A stretch of DNA of 64,000 bases. Source: an uncultured Lachnospiraceae bacterium (GTDB lineage: Bacteria > Bacillota > Clostridia > Lachnospirales > Lachnospiraceae). The stretch covers positions 29,828-93,827 of the forward strand of contig CAJURF010000003.1 in NCBI GenBank assembly GCA_910588825.1, written 5' to 3'. Made by a program: the position numbers and the translations under genes. How positions within the stretch are numbered: position 1 is the stretch's first letter; each line of letters opens with the position of its first letter. Below the pieces are notes generated by a model, which saw only the letters and a list, made by a program, of their open reading frames with translations, was not told where the DNA came from and did no database searches. Shown here piece after piece: positions 25,590 to 34,779 of this stretch.

Positions 25590-27599
25590 TCAATTAAACA
25601 CCACAATAGGTGTCTCTGTATCAATAATCTCATACAGCTCTGCCGCCTTGCTCACAGGAAGGTTAATACAGCCATGGGAACCATTATACGTATAGACATC
25701 CCCCCCAAAGCTGGCCTGCCAGTTGGCGTCGTGGAATCCAACCCCGCCGTTAAAGGGCATCCAGTACTGCACCGGAGTCTCATACTCGTATTCTCCGTTT
25801 TCCTGTTTTTCCCCTCTCAAAATCTCATCCAATTTCTTATAATACAAATGACATACCCCTGTGGGCGTGGCCTTATCGGGAGTGGGTTTCCCGGACACAA
25901 TCTCAGATTCAAAGATTAACATTCCTTCTCTGTAATAATACATATGCTGGCTGGTCAAGTCCACTTCGATATAAGTTTTGCCGATATCATCAGGGCCCGC
26001 CTGCAGAGCAGTACTCACATAATTGGGTTCCCTGGACACAACCTGCCCGCTTCTGATTTCTTCCAGCAGCTGTACCGCCTCCGCATACTGGTCAATCTGC
26101 CATCCGTAATTTCCCCCAGCCACATTGATCGTACGGCCTGATGTGGTGGTAAACGGCCTGCTGGCGCCTAATGTATCATGGCGTGCTGCCAGATCTGCCA
26201 CATAAGCATACACATTTCCTTCCAGCACGGATTCGTCAATCTCTGTACCAGCTCCCTCTCCGGCAGTAATCCAATTGCGGATCACATCGCCGTTTAAAAC
26301 CTCCGTCTGATCCCCAAATGTATAGGTGATACTGGCCTTCGCGTAGCTGTTTAAATGCTCCAGTTCCTGTACCAGCTGTTCATTATCCTTCAGCACAGCT
26401 GCTGTCTGGTACACATCTTCTTTCTCCAGATCCACACTTGATAAACTTTCCTCCACGCATCTGCATAGGATTTCCAGTGTCTTCTCTGCGTCTACTGCAG
26501 TTCCCACCGTCTCTGGTACGATTACAAACTGATTTTCCTGGTATTCCAGGTGCGCATCCACTGGGGCTGTCTGTCTGTCCGGCTGCATAAAGTCTAATTG
26601 ATTCATCTGCTCCCGGACCTTCTCCCTGTTGTAAGAAATACTCTCCCCCACTGTATAACTCCGCTCGGAGAAGAAGGAATTCACCCAGTTCATGGGTTTT
26701 TGCTGAGCCATTACTTTCTCCACACCGTCATAGGGCTGATATTTATACTCAATGGACTCTGCTGTGATCACCTGAGGCTCCGCCTCTCTGGCATACACAG
26801 TCAGGGAATAATCTTCCACTCTTCTGCGGATTTTCTCCTCAGCCTCTTCCGCCGTCATACCGGAACAGTCAATGTGGTTGATATTTGTCCCTGGCAGAAA
26901 TTTATCCTGATAATAGTTTCCCACACCGGCATACACACCTACCGTGCCTGCCAGCAGAACACCGATTACAATAGCCGCCGCTGCCAGTCCCTTCCTGCTC
27001 TTTCTCTCCGGCGGAACTTCTATATTCAGGTACTCCGAACGGCGTTTCCGCTGTTTGGGTTTCTTCCCATTCTGCCCTCTGCCGTTGTCATCTGCTGTCC
27101 GCCTCCGGGGTTCTTCCGGCACTTTTTCTTTCTCCTGCCCCTTTTTAGCTTCTTCTTTTACTGGCTGCTCCTGTGCCTGCCTGCTGCTTTCGAGGGCTTT
27201 TTCAGGTTCCTGCTCCTGTGCCCTTTTTTCAGACTTTCCAGATGTTTCCTCCTGCTGCTCATGGTTAACATAAGTTTCGTCCAATCGTATGCCTTTTGCC
27301 CGGGCCACCTTAACAGTCCCTGCAGTCTTTGCTCTTGGCATTTTTTCCGCCAGACTGATATGATCAATGGGCTCATCTCCCAATGTATCAGATACAATCT
27401 TCTGCATGGCCCGCTCAATCTTACTTTCGAAACTTTCTCCTGATTTATTTTCACTTTTATCTTTTTCTGCCGCGGCTGCTGCCTGTAACTGAGCCAGGGC
27501 TTTCTTTACTTCCTGGGCCGGCAGCTCCACCGTTTCATGGATATTGGCACTGCTGTCCACAGTTTTTTCTTTTTTGGACGTTGCTTTCTTACCGCTCAT
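25590..27599 (-). CDS. L,D-transpeptidase (YkuD) with long cytoplasmic tail and PG-binding domains
   Basis: A 669-residue membrane-anchored enzyme. Residues 1-200 are charged and low in complexity, rich in Glu, Lys and Gln. One span lies near 207-230 (GLAAAAIVIGVLLAGTVG). Two PG_binding_4-like domains follow, then a C-terminal YkuD domain with the catalytic SHGCINLPV. It should make 3-3 crosslinks in peptidoglycan or attach proteins to it outside the cell. The large intracellular tail is unusual in length and could bind cytoplasmic partners. It is monocistronic. Confidence 0.9.
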   Translation of the reverse strand: MSGKKATSKKEKTVDSSANIHETVELPAQEVKKALAQLQAAAAAEKDKSENKSGESFESKIERAMQKIVSDTLGDEPIDHISLAEKMPRAKTAGTVKVARAKGIRLDETYVNHEQQEETSGKSEKRAQEQEPEKALESSRQAQEQPVKEEAKKGQEKEKVPEEPRRRTADDNGRGQNGKKPKQRKRRSEYLNIEVPPERKSRKGLAAAAIVIGVLLAGTVGVYAGVGNYYQDKFLPGTNINHIDCSGMTAEEAEEKIRRRVEDYSLTVYAREAEPQVITAESIEYKYQPYDGVEKVMAQQKPMNWVNSFFSERSYTVGESISYNREKVREQMNQLDFMQPDRQTAPVDAHLEYQENQFVIVPETVGTAVDAEKTLEILCRCVEESLSSVDLEKEDVYQTAAVLKDNEQLVQELEHLNSYAKASITYTFGDQTEVLNGDVIRNWITAGEGAGTEIDESVLEGNVYAYVADLAARHDTLGASRPFTTTSGRTINVAGGNYGWQIDQYAEAVQLLEEIRSGQVVSREPNYVSTALQAGPDDIGKTYIEVDLTSQHMYYYREGMLIFESEIVSGKPTPDKATPTGVCHLYYKKLDEILRGEKQENGEYEYETPVQYWMPFNGGVGFHDANWQASFGGDVYTYNGSHGCINLPVSKAAELYEIIDTETPIVVFN

Positions 27600-27640
27600 G
27601 AATTTTGAACTTCTCCTTAACCATTCACATACACCGAAAC

Positions 27641-27664
27641 AACCACCAGCTTATACTGGTGGTT
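27641..27664. other. Hairpin in the leader of the L,D-transpeptidase gene
   Basis: A 9-bp perfect stem (27641-27649 with 27656-27664) lies between an extended -10 element on the minus strand (TGTTATAAT near 27695-27703) and the L,D-transpeptidase start. It could affect mRNA stability or act as the end of the upstream Gld-type operon. Confidence 0.35.
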
Positions 27665-27807
27665 TGAACTCATAAGTTTCTGTAGTGGATTTATTATAAC
27701 ACACTTCTCAGCAAATGTACCCCTTATTTAACCCCATCGGCAAAATTTAAAACAAATGTCACACTTTATGGAAATTCCTTAACGTTATCTTCACAAGGAC
27801 CATGTTT

Positions 27808-28362
27808 TTACGAGTCTGATTCTTCTTCACTCTCCTTCTCCCGCATATCCTCCAGACTATAGTTCAGAGCCTCTGCACTGGAGGCGGCCACAGTGTAAAC
27901 CACCTGTTCCTCTCCCTCCACCTGCAGATAGTATTCCTCACCTGTGAGATTCCCGATTTTTACTGTAGTCTTTGTTCCATCCTCCTCATTTAATGTGACT
28001 ATATATGCCGGCTTCTTCAGGCCGTAATCTTCCAGGGCATCAATATCCTCCAGTTTCCTGGATGCTGTAAGACTGGAAAAGGTATTGGCTATCCGGTCAG
28101 GATATGTCTGGTCCAGATCGGCCTTTTTGTCTTCTGTACATATCCATTTATCCTTTTTCTTTTTAAAGTGCAGTTTTTCCTGTTCCAGTGTCTGGTAGGA
28201 AAAAGACTGGATTTCTCCCAGATCTGTCACTTTTATCACACTTTTCTCCTGAGCGGCCTGTTCTTCCTTTGCGGCTTTCTTATTTTGAAATACAAGGATT
28301 CCATACCCTGCTGCCAGCACTGCCAGAAGAACAGACAAAATTACTATCTGTCTTTTCTTCAT
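27808..28362 (-). CDS. DUF4340 lipid-anchored or membrane protein of the Gld-type operon
   Basis: A 184-residue protein with an N-terminal span (IVILSVLLAVLAAGYGILV) and an extracytoplasmic DUF4340 domain (LEDYGLKKPAYIVTL, IGNLTGEEYYLQV). DUF4340 proteins accompany GldG-like ABC systems; role unknown. The acidic C-terminus (EKESEEESDS) is notable. It is the last of four genes in one operon, 9 bases after the GldG-like gene. Confidence 0.82.
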   Translation of the reverse strand: MKKRQIVILSVLLAVLAAGYGILVFQNKKAAKEEQAAQEKSVIKVTDLGEIQSFSYQTLEQEKLHFKKKKDKWICTEDKKADLDQTYPDRIANTFSSLTASRKLEDIDALEDYGLKKPAYIVTLNEEDGTKTTVKIGNLTGEEYYLQVEGEEQVVYTVAASSAEALNYSLEDMREKESEEESDS

Positions 28363-28371
28363 ATCTGCCGC

Positions 28372-29850
28372 CTATGCCTTTCTCCGCCGCATCCAGGTTA
28401 CGAAGCCCACACCCAGAACCACTAATGGAATTCCAAAAATCACCAGCAGGCTGAACAGCCCCGGATACTGTACGGTATTGTAAGCAACTTCCAGACTCTT
28501 TGGCTCAATGGATACAGCAGTATCTTCTCCAAAATTGGCTCCCACCGCATTCATAAACAGTGTAAGGTTCTCCAGCGTGGTGAAGGTATCTGTCACATTG
28601 GCATCAATCATGGTGTTGGTACCCATCACCGTAAGCCTGCTCTTTTGTTCTTCTGCATCCTGGCCGGAATCGTCTGTTTCTTTTTCTTTGTCGTCTTCTT
28701 CTGTCTGATTGCCGGAAACATTATTGGAAGATATGCTCTCCTCTGCCACCGCACCCAGCACATAAGTTCCCTGCTGCTCATCCTGTTCGTCTACCACCAG
28801 AACTCCAGAAGAAGAAGTACTCATGAAAGGTGTTGTGGTAATGGTATCTCTCTTTGGATCTGTCTGATTGAATCCCTGAGAATTAATCAACAGCACCATC
28901 TCTGAGGACATTCCGCCGGACAGCTCCTCACCCAGAGACAGAGCCGGGAAGATGTAAAAAGGATTCTGCTGATAGCTCCGCTCCATATCCGCAATATAGC
29001 CGGAGGCTTTTTCCAGACCGTATTCCTGGAAAACAGCATTCAGATTAGGGGTATCTTCCCCGGCTTCTGCCGGCAGAAGAACCATGACTCTGCCCCCCTG
29101 GTGGAGATAATCCAAGATTCCCTGCTGTTCATCTTCCGTCACATCTGACACCGCGCCATTAATGAGAAACAGCTCACAATCATCCGGAATCTGCGGGTTC
29201 ATCAGCAGATTCCACTCTGCCATAGTATAATTGGCCTTTTCCATCAAATCCTGCACAGAGGATGAAAATTCTGTCTCTCCGTGGCCTGTGGAATAATACA
29301 CCTGTTTGCTCCTACTGCTGGTAACATAATTCACCGCAGCTGTCAGCTGTCCTTCCCCGTCAAAGGCCGTCTCCTGCATGGAACCTGTTGTGTAATAGGA
29401 CATCTGGTCATAGGTGATAATATCCCCGAATGAAACCACCCGCTGCCTGTCAGTGTCTTTGCAGGCCACAACCAAAGTATCCGCCTGGGTCTCATACTCA
29501 GTCAGAGCCGAGGGATGCAGAACAGGGTCGATCCACTCCAGAGAAATGTCTGAAGAAAGCCCTGCATACCTCTCCACAAAATTACGGATTCTCTGGTCCA
29601 CCTTATCTTTTTCCGCCAGGACAGTGATGGACACAGGATGTTCCAGTTCTCTGATCAGTTCCCGGCTGGTTTCCGAAATTTCATAAATTTTCGTGTCACT
29701 TAAATCAATATTGCGTATTGTCTCCGGAAGCTGTCCCACAATCAGATTGGCCACAATCACAATGGCTGTTACCAGCGCAATGGCTCCCAGACTGTACGCC
29801 CCGTATCTGGAAGTCATACTGTGGAATATATCTTTTAATTTTACTTTCAT
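28372..29850 (-). CDS. GldG-like ABC transporter auxiliary membrane protein
   Basis: A 492-residue protein: a span near residues 18-38, a long extracytoplasmic GldG/IFT52-like domain (KQVYYSTGHGETEF, VMVLLPAEAGEDTPNL), an acidic linker, and a C-terminal span near 463-484 followed by RRRK. In the gliding-motility type ABC systems such proteins partner with the ATPase and permease. In Firmicutes the exported or handled substrate is unknown. It lies 15 bases after the permease gene. Confidence 0.85.
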   Translation of the reverse strand: MKVKLKDIFHSMTSRYGAYSLGAIALVTAIVIVANLIVGQLPETIRNIDLSDTKIYEISETSRELIRELEHPVSITVLAEKDKVDQRIRNFVERYAGLSSDISLEWIDPVLHPSALTEYETQADTLVVACKDTDRQRVVSFGDIITYDQMSYYTTGSMQETAFDGEGQLTAAVNYVTSSRSKQVYYSTGHGETEFSSSVQDLMEKANYTMAEWNLLMNPQIPDDCELFLINGAVSDVTEDEQQGILDYLHQGGRVMVLLPAEAGEDTPNLNAVFQEYGLEKASGYIADMERSYQQNPFYIFPALSLGEELSGGMSSEMVLLINSQGFNQTDPKRDTITTTPFMSTSSSGVLVVDEQDEQQGTYVLGAVAEESISSNNVSGNQTEEDDKEKETDDSGQDAEEQKSRLTVMGTNTMIDANVTDTFTTLENLTLFMNAVGANFGEDTAVSIEPKSLEVAYNTVQYPGLFSLLVIFGIPLVVLGVGFVTWMRRRKA

Positions 29851-29865
29851 GTCTGCCTGCTCCTC

Positions 29866-30732
29866 CTAACTCCACCGTCTTCTCTGAATAATCTGTATGG
29901 TCAAAAACACAAACAGCGCAATGGCAGATATCCCCAGAAACAGACTGCCAAAATCCAGAAGATGATTATTCAGCACACTGTTAAATCCATTGGAAAGTGA
30001 CAGCTTTCCCATCACGTCTGACAACAGGCCTTCCAGCCAGGACGGACGCAGAAAGTAAACAGCCGCCCCTGCTGCTGCCCCAAGAACCTCCAGAACAGCT
30101 CCCAGAATCCAATTTTTCGTCATCTGATACACCGCAAATGCCAGAAGAGTCCAGAGCAGCAGCACACCTGCCAGATTGCCGCCTGCAGAGGAAGGCAGGA
30201 AATCCATCAGCCCGTTCCACAGATACAGCACCAGCAGAACTCCAAACGTGCTAATCGCCGCTATGATCTGGCTCTCTGTGAGAGACGACAGAAACATTCC
30301 CACAGCAATATAGACACATCCCAGCAGGAAATAAGCCAGAATCGCGCAGTAATCCACTTTAAAATATGCATTCCCCGAAGCTTTAATCACCAGAGGGAAT
30401 AAGCAGAAAATCAAATTGGGAACGGCGAAAATACTCACCATAGCCAGGTATTTCCCCCACACAATCTGCCCTAATGTGACCGGAGCCGTGAGCAGAAGCT
30501 GGTCAGTCTTGCTGCGCCTCTCCTCCGAAAAACTCTTCATAGTCAAAACAGGAATGGCAATCAATAAGATGAACAATCCCCCTGAGAGAGCATAAGAAAA
30601 ATACGGATAGCCCATGTTCAGATTGTACACCATAAAATAGATCCCAACAAAAGCCGTTAAAAAGGCAATAAACACATAGCCGATCATGGAATAGAAATAC
30701 GACCTAAGCTCTCTTTTATAAATCCCCGTCAT
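29866..30732 (-). CDS. ABC-2 type permease (GldF-like)
   Basis: A 288-residue ABC-2 permease with six spans. TMKSFSEERRSKTDQLLLTAP is the family signature between the second and third spans. Its start overlaps the end of the ATPase gene by 17 bases. It should form the membrane pore of the four-gene Gld-type transporter. Confidence 0.88.
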   Translation of the reverse strand: MTGIYKRELRSYFYSMIGYVFIAFLTAFVGIYFMVYNLNMGYPYFSYALSGGLFILLIAIPVLTMKSFSEERRSKTDQLLLTAPVTLGQIVWGKYLAMVSIFAVPNLIFCLFPLVIKASGNAYFKVDYCAILAYFLLGCVYIAVGMFLSSLTESQIIAAISTFGVLLVLYLWNGLMDFLPSSAGGNLAGVLLLWTLLAFAVYQMTKNWILGAVLEVLGAAAGAAVYFLRPSWLEGLLSDVMGKLSLSNGFNSVLNNHLLDFGSLFLGISAIALFVFLTIQIIQRRRWS

Positions 30733-31729
30733 GGTCTGTGTCCTCCTTATTCTCCGAAATTTCCCCTGAAGAGGCTGTTACCTCCTGCACATCCCCGCCA
30801 TTGTCCTGAGTCAATTCAAGGAATACATCCTCCAGCGTTGCCTTTGACATCTGCATGCGCAAAATGGGACAATGGCTTTCGGCAAATGCGTAAAACACCT
30901 GCTCACGGATGTCACGATGGCCTGCTGTCTGAATGTGCACGCCGGTCATTTTGTCTTTCTGTTCTTCGTATTTTACTTCTTCCACATAGGGGATCTGGCT
31001 TAATATATCCTCTGCCTGGCGGCGGGAGCCTTTCACTTCCAGCTCCAGTGTCTCCTCCCCTTTCATCAGACGTTCCAGGTGGTCCGGAGTATCGCTGGCA
31101 ACCAGCTTCCCCCTTGATATGATCATAATATAATCACAGACCTCCCGCACCTCTGCCAGAATATGGGAACTCAGGATTACCGTATGGTCTTTCGCCAATT
31201 CCCGGATCAACTGGCGGATTTCTATAATCTGCATGGGGTCCAGGCCCACCGTGGGCTCATCCAGTATAATAATCTCGGGAAATCCTAAAACTGCCTGTGC
31301 CAGCCCCACCCGCTGTTTGTACCCTTTCGATAGATTGCGGATGAGACGGTTCTGCACATCTGTAAGTTTTACCAGCTCCATCACCTGGTCCACCTGGGAG
31401 CCAATCTCCGCCCGCTTCACTTTTTTCAGCTCTGCGGCGAATGCCAGGTATTCTTTCACTGTCATATCTGTGTAGAGAGGCGGGATCTCCGGCAGATAGC
31501 CGATGTATTTCTTGGCTTCTTCCGGTTCTTTCAGCATATTTCGGCCGTTGACAATCACTTCCCCCTCTGTCGCGCCCAGATATCCGGTCATAATGTTCAT
31601 GGTCGTGGATTTCCCTGCCCCGTTGGGACCCAGAAAACCGTAGATTTTCCCTTTTTCCACCACAAAACTCAGGTGATCCACAGCCAGATGGCTGCCGTAT
31701 TTTTTCACCAGATTTCTGACTTCAATCAA
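30716..31729 (-). CDS. ABC transporter ATP-binding protein (GldA-like)
   Basis: The 337-residue ATPase has Walker A GPNGAGKST, signature LSKGYKQRVGLAQA, Walker B IIILDEPTVGLDP and the switch His in SSHILAEV. The C-terminal extension of about 110 residues is acidic at the end, as in GldA/CcmA-type exporters. I chose the TTG at 31729 with AGGAGG 9 bases before it; an ATG at 31768 would precede the ribosome site. It heads the operon of four genes. Confidence 0.9.
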   Translation of the reverse strand: MIEVRNLVKKYGSHLAVDHLSFVVEKGKIYGFLGPNGAGKSTTMNIMTGYLGATEGEVIVNGRNMLKEPEEAKKYIGYLPEIPPLYTDMTVKEYLAFAAELKKVKRAEIGSQVDQVMELVKLTDVQNRLIRNLSKGYKQRVGLAQAVLGFPEIIILDEPTVGLDPMQIIEIRQLIRELAKDHTVILSSHILAEVREVCDYIMIISRGKLVASDTPDHLERLMKGEETLELEVKGSRRQAEDILSQIPYVEEVKYEEQKDKMTGVHIQTAGHRDIREQVFYAFAESHCPILRMQMSKATLEDVFLELTQDNGGDVQEVTASSGEISENKEDTDHDGDL

Positions 31730-31873
31730 TCCTCCATACCTCCTAATATAATATGCAGATTTTATCATATTAGAAAAATGTGTTTATTCTGTGATTCTTC
31801 TGTGTGAAAACAGAGAAAAGGTGCAGAGCCCTTATGTTTTCCACAGGACTGTGCACCTTCTCCTTACGAACGG

Positions 31874-32065
31874 TCAGCCTTTTTCAGTTTCTCTGCAGGC
31901 CAACGGAGGCTGCTGGTATAATTTCCGCTCAATCTGTCTGCGTTTGCGCCGCAGAAGTTTAAGAGTTTCCTCTGCATTTTCACTTTCTGCCACAACCTCA
32001 ATATCTTCCAGAAGCGATAACTGGTCGAACAAAATACCGTTGTATTCTTTTTCATTTATTGGCAT
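31874..32065 (-). CDS. 63-residue helical protein, unknown function
   Basis: Starts MPINEKEYNGILFDQLSLL after a GAGGAGG site and overlaps the end of the CmpB-like gene by 10 bases. It is mostly helical and basic in the second half (LKLLRRKRRQIERKLY). No family recognised. It is the last gene of the run from the deaminase gene, and a stem near 31812-31863 could end the transcript. Confidence 0.6.
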   Translation of the reverse strand: MPINEKEYNGILFDQLSLLEDIEVVAESENAEETLKLLRRKRRQIERKLYQQPPLACRETEKG

Positions 32066-33054
32066 GTTCCACCTCCTCTGCCGTTTTTACGTTTTATACG
32101 GGAGACAATGCCGCTTTTCCCACGGATCTCCTCCAGAGCTTCTCTGTATATTTTTGACACCGCCCCTGGATTTCTGTGCAGCATGCGCAGAGAGCGCACA
32201 TACCGTCTGCTTTTTACCATGCCCGCCTTCTCCTGCTGCACCTTCAGAATTTCCTGGAATCCGCCCATTTCTTCACTCAATCTGGCAATCTCTTCTTTGA
32301 GCCCCTGAGCTGTCTCTGCGGATTTCTTTTTTGCCCGTTCCAGATAAACATTGATTGTCTCAGACAATTCCGGAGCCCATTTTTCTACCGATAAATATTC
32401 ATCGGCCTTTTTCCACAGTTCTCCAGCCTTTTTCCTGCCTTCCTGCACATCTGCATCAATGACAGCAATGATTACATCCATACGTTTCTGAATTCGTCTC
32501 AGCTCCTGGCTGCTCTCCGTAAGTTTTTCAATCATTTCCCGCAAATCCATGGCTTCATTGAAGGACTGGGTGGCATCTGCGGCAAACATAACCGTGATAA
32601 AAAAGGCCAGAATCTCCGCCGTTCCCAGTTCCATTCCCAGCACCAGCCGCTCCACAGGCATATGAATCACATGAATCAGCAGCACCGAGAAAGCCCCCCA
32701 GGCCAGAGACGATATCAGACAGATGTAGCCGTGGAGATTCATGGGCTTTTCTGAATAATCCCAATAACGGACTTTAAAGAGTTTTTCCATTGCCGCCCCG
32801 GTCACATACTCCAGCACCGTTGCCGCTGCCATCCCCAGAAAATATACCAGCACCAGGTGCTCCCGCACAGGAATCACCACCAGCAATACGGTTACCGCGC
32901 CGAATCCGTAGATGGGAATCAGCGGCCCGTGGAGGAATCCTCGGTTTACCCATTTTCGTTTTTTCACTGACACATAACAGGATTCCCATATCCAGCCAAA
33001 AAAGCAGTAGATAAAAAAGAAGAGAAGCCACTGTGCCAAATAATAATCGTACAT
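32056..33054 (-). CDS. Putative ABC-transporter type IV (CmpB-like) membrane protein
   Basis: A 332-residue protein whose first 180 residues form five or so spans of the ABC_trans_CmpB family (FFFIYCFFGWIWESCYVSV, GFLHGPLIPIYGFG, NLHGYICLISSLAWG). The remaining half is a cytoplasmic coiled coil rich in Glu, Arg and Lys. Despite the family name, no ATPase is associated and no transport function is shown. It follows rpiB by two bases in the same operon. Confidence 0.82.
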   Translation of the reverse strand: MYDYYLAQWLLFFFIYCFFGWIWESCYVSVKKRKWVNRGFLHGPLIPIYGFGAVTVLLVVIPVREHLVLVYFLGMAAATVLEYVTGAAMEKLFKVRYWDYSEKPMNLHGYICLISSLAWGAFSVLLIHVIHMPVERLVLGMELGTAEILAFFITVMFAADATQSFNEAMDLREMIEKLTESSQELRRIQKRMDVIIAVIDADVQEGRKKAGELWKKADEYLSVEKWAPELSETINVYLERAKKKSAETAQGLKEEIARLSEEMGGFQEILKVQQEKAGMVKSRRYVRSLRMLHRNPGAVSKIYREALEEIRGKSGIVSRIKRKNGRGGGTCQ

Positions 33055-33056
33055 TC

Positions 33057-33497
33057 TTATCTATTTTCTACATCCATAATCAAGTCTACCCTGCGCTGAT
33101 GTCTTCCACCTTCAAATTCTGTGTTCAGCCAGGTTTCCACAATCATTTTTGCCAGTTCCATGCCCACAATACGCGCCCCAAATGCAAGTACATTGGCGTC
33201 GTTGTGGAGTCTGGACAGACGGGCGGTGGCAGGTTCGCTGCAGACTACAGCCCGGATGCCGTGCACCTTATTTGCCGCCAGAGAAATGCCCACACCGGTG
33301 CCGCAGATTAAGATTCCCTTATCCACTTCCCCGGCCGCCACGGCGCGGGCCACTTTTTCTCCGTACACCGGGTAGTCACAGCTGGCTTTTTCATCTGTGC
33401 CGTAATTCACAGCCTGATGGCCCATGGACTCCAAAAATTCTATGATTTCATGCTTCATCTCCACGCCTGCGTGGTCATTTCCAATTCCGATTTTCAT
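33057..33497 (-). CDS. rpiB: Ribose 5-phosphate isomerase B
   Basis: A 146-residue RpiB/LacAB enzyme with GNDHAGVEMKHEI at the N-terminus, the catalytic Cys in ILICGTGVGIS and the base in SRLHNDANVLAFGAR. It interconverts ribose 5-phosphate and ribulose 5-phosphate. Located 11 bases after the adenosylhomocysteinase gene, it may use the ribose released from nucleosides. Confidence 0.92.
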   Translation of the reverse strand: MKIGIGNDHAGVEMKHEIIEFLESMGHQAVNYGTDEKASCDYPVYGEKVARAVAAGEVDKGILICGTGVGISLAANKVHGIRAVVCSEPATARLSRLHNDANVLAFGARIVGMELAKMIVETWLNTEFEGGRHQRRVDLIMDVENR

Positions 33498-33508
33498 AAT
33501 GTCCTCCT

Positions 33509-34753
33509 CTAAATTGAACTATTCAAATATGCTTCCTGTTCCGGTGTCAGTATATCGATGGATTTGCCAAGGAAATCCAGTTTGCGCATGGCCACATCCC
33601 GGTCCACTTCCTCCGGCACATCAATGAGCCTCTGGTTCAGCTGTCCCTGATGTTCCACCAGGTATTTTGCAGACAGTGCCTGGATAGCAAAACTCATATC
33701 CATTATTTCCGCCGGGTGTCCGTCTCCCGCAGCCAGGTTTACCAGCCTTCCCTCTGCTAATACGCACAGCCAGCGTCCGTTCCCCATCTGGTAGCCCATG
33801 ATGTTATTGCGCATCTCACGCTTGTCCACTGCAATCTCCCGCAGTCTGGCCATATCGATCTCACAGTCAAAGTGTCCTGCATTACACAGAATGGCCCCGT
33901 CTTTCATCTGGGCAAAGTCTTCTTCATCGATTACCTTTTCGCATCCGGTGACAGTGATAAAGAAATCTCCCACTTTCGCGGCCTCTTTCATGGGCATCAC
34001 GTCGAATCCGTCCATAACCGCCTCAATGGCTTTCACCGGGTCAATCTCTGTCACAATAACTCTGGCGCCCAGACCCTTGGCACGCATGGCTGTTCCTTTG
34101 CCGCACCAGCCATACCCGGCTACCACCACAATCTTCCCTGCCACAATCAGATTGGTGGTGCGGTTGATTCCGTCCCAGACTGACTGTCCGGTGCCATACC
34201 GGTTATCAAACAAATGTTTGCAGTCTGCATTGTTGACCATTACCATGGGGAACTGAAGCTGTCCTGCCGCATCCATGGCTTTCAGCCGGATAATTCCCGT
34301 GGTAGTCTCCTCGCAGCCTCCGATTACCTGGGGAATCAGCTCTGTAAATTCTGTATGCATCATATGAACCAGGTCCCCGCCGTCATCAATGATAATGTTG
34401 GGGCCAGGCTTTAACACACTGCGGATATGGGCATTGTATTCCTCCGGGGTGCTGTCATACCAGGCATGGACCTGAAGCCCTGCCTTTACCAGCGCAGCCG
34501 CCACATCATCCTGTGTGGAGAGGGGATTGCTTCCGGTAATATACATCTGCGCGCCTCCCGCTGCCAGAACTTTACAAAGGTAAGCAGTCTTTGCTTCCAG
34601 ATGTACTGACAGGGCAATCTTCTTCCCTGCAAAGGGTTTTGTCTGTGCAAATTCTTCCTCTAATGTCCGCAGAAGGTCGCAGTTTCTTTTCACCCACTGA
34701 ATCTTCCGCTCTCCGGACTCTGCCAGCTGAATATCTCTGATTTCACTTTCCAT
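33509..34753 (-). CDS. ahcY: Adenosylhomocysteinase
   Basis: This 414-residue NAD enzyme hydrolyses S-adenosylhomocysteine to adenosine and homocysteine. The NAD-binding motif is GYGWCGKGTAMRAKGLG; substrate residues occur in NPLSTQDDVAAAL and the HDxG-type region. It lacks the 40-residue insert of the plant type, so it is the short bacterial/archaeal form. The ATG at 34753 follows AAGGAG. It lies in one run with a SAH/MTA deaminase gene, so the cell may have two routes from SAH. Confidence 0.93.
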   Translation of the reverse strand: MESEIRDIQLAESGERKIQWVKRNCDLLRTLEEEFAQTKPFAGKKIALSVHLEAKTAYLCKVLAAGGAQMYITGSNPLSTQDDVAAALVKAGLQVHAWYDSTPEEYNAHIRSVLKPGPNIIIDDGGDLVHMMHTEFTELIPQVIGGCEETTTGIIRLKAMDAAGQLQFPMVMVNNADCKHLFDNRYGTGQSVWDGINRTTNLIVAGKIVVVAGYGWCGKGTAMRAKGLGARVIVTEIDPVKAIEAVMDGFDVMPMKEAAKVGDFFITVTGCEKVIDEEDFAQMKDGAILCNAGHFDCEIDMARLREIAVDKREMRNNIMGYQMGNGRWLCVLAEGRLVNLAAGDGHPAEIMDMSFAIQALSAKYLVEHQGQLNQRLIDVPEEVDRDVAMRKLDFLGKSIDILTPEQEAYLNSSI

Positions 34754-34779
34754 AACATTCTCCTTTTTTATTTCATGTA

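Noticed and set aside
26598..27443. Long plus-strand open frame opposite the L,D-transpeptidase gene
   Set aside because: It is the antisense shadow of a real gene, Cys/Leu/Phe-rich without domain motifs, and has no ribosome site.
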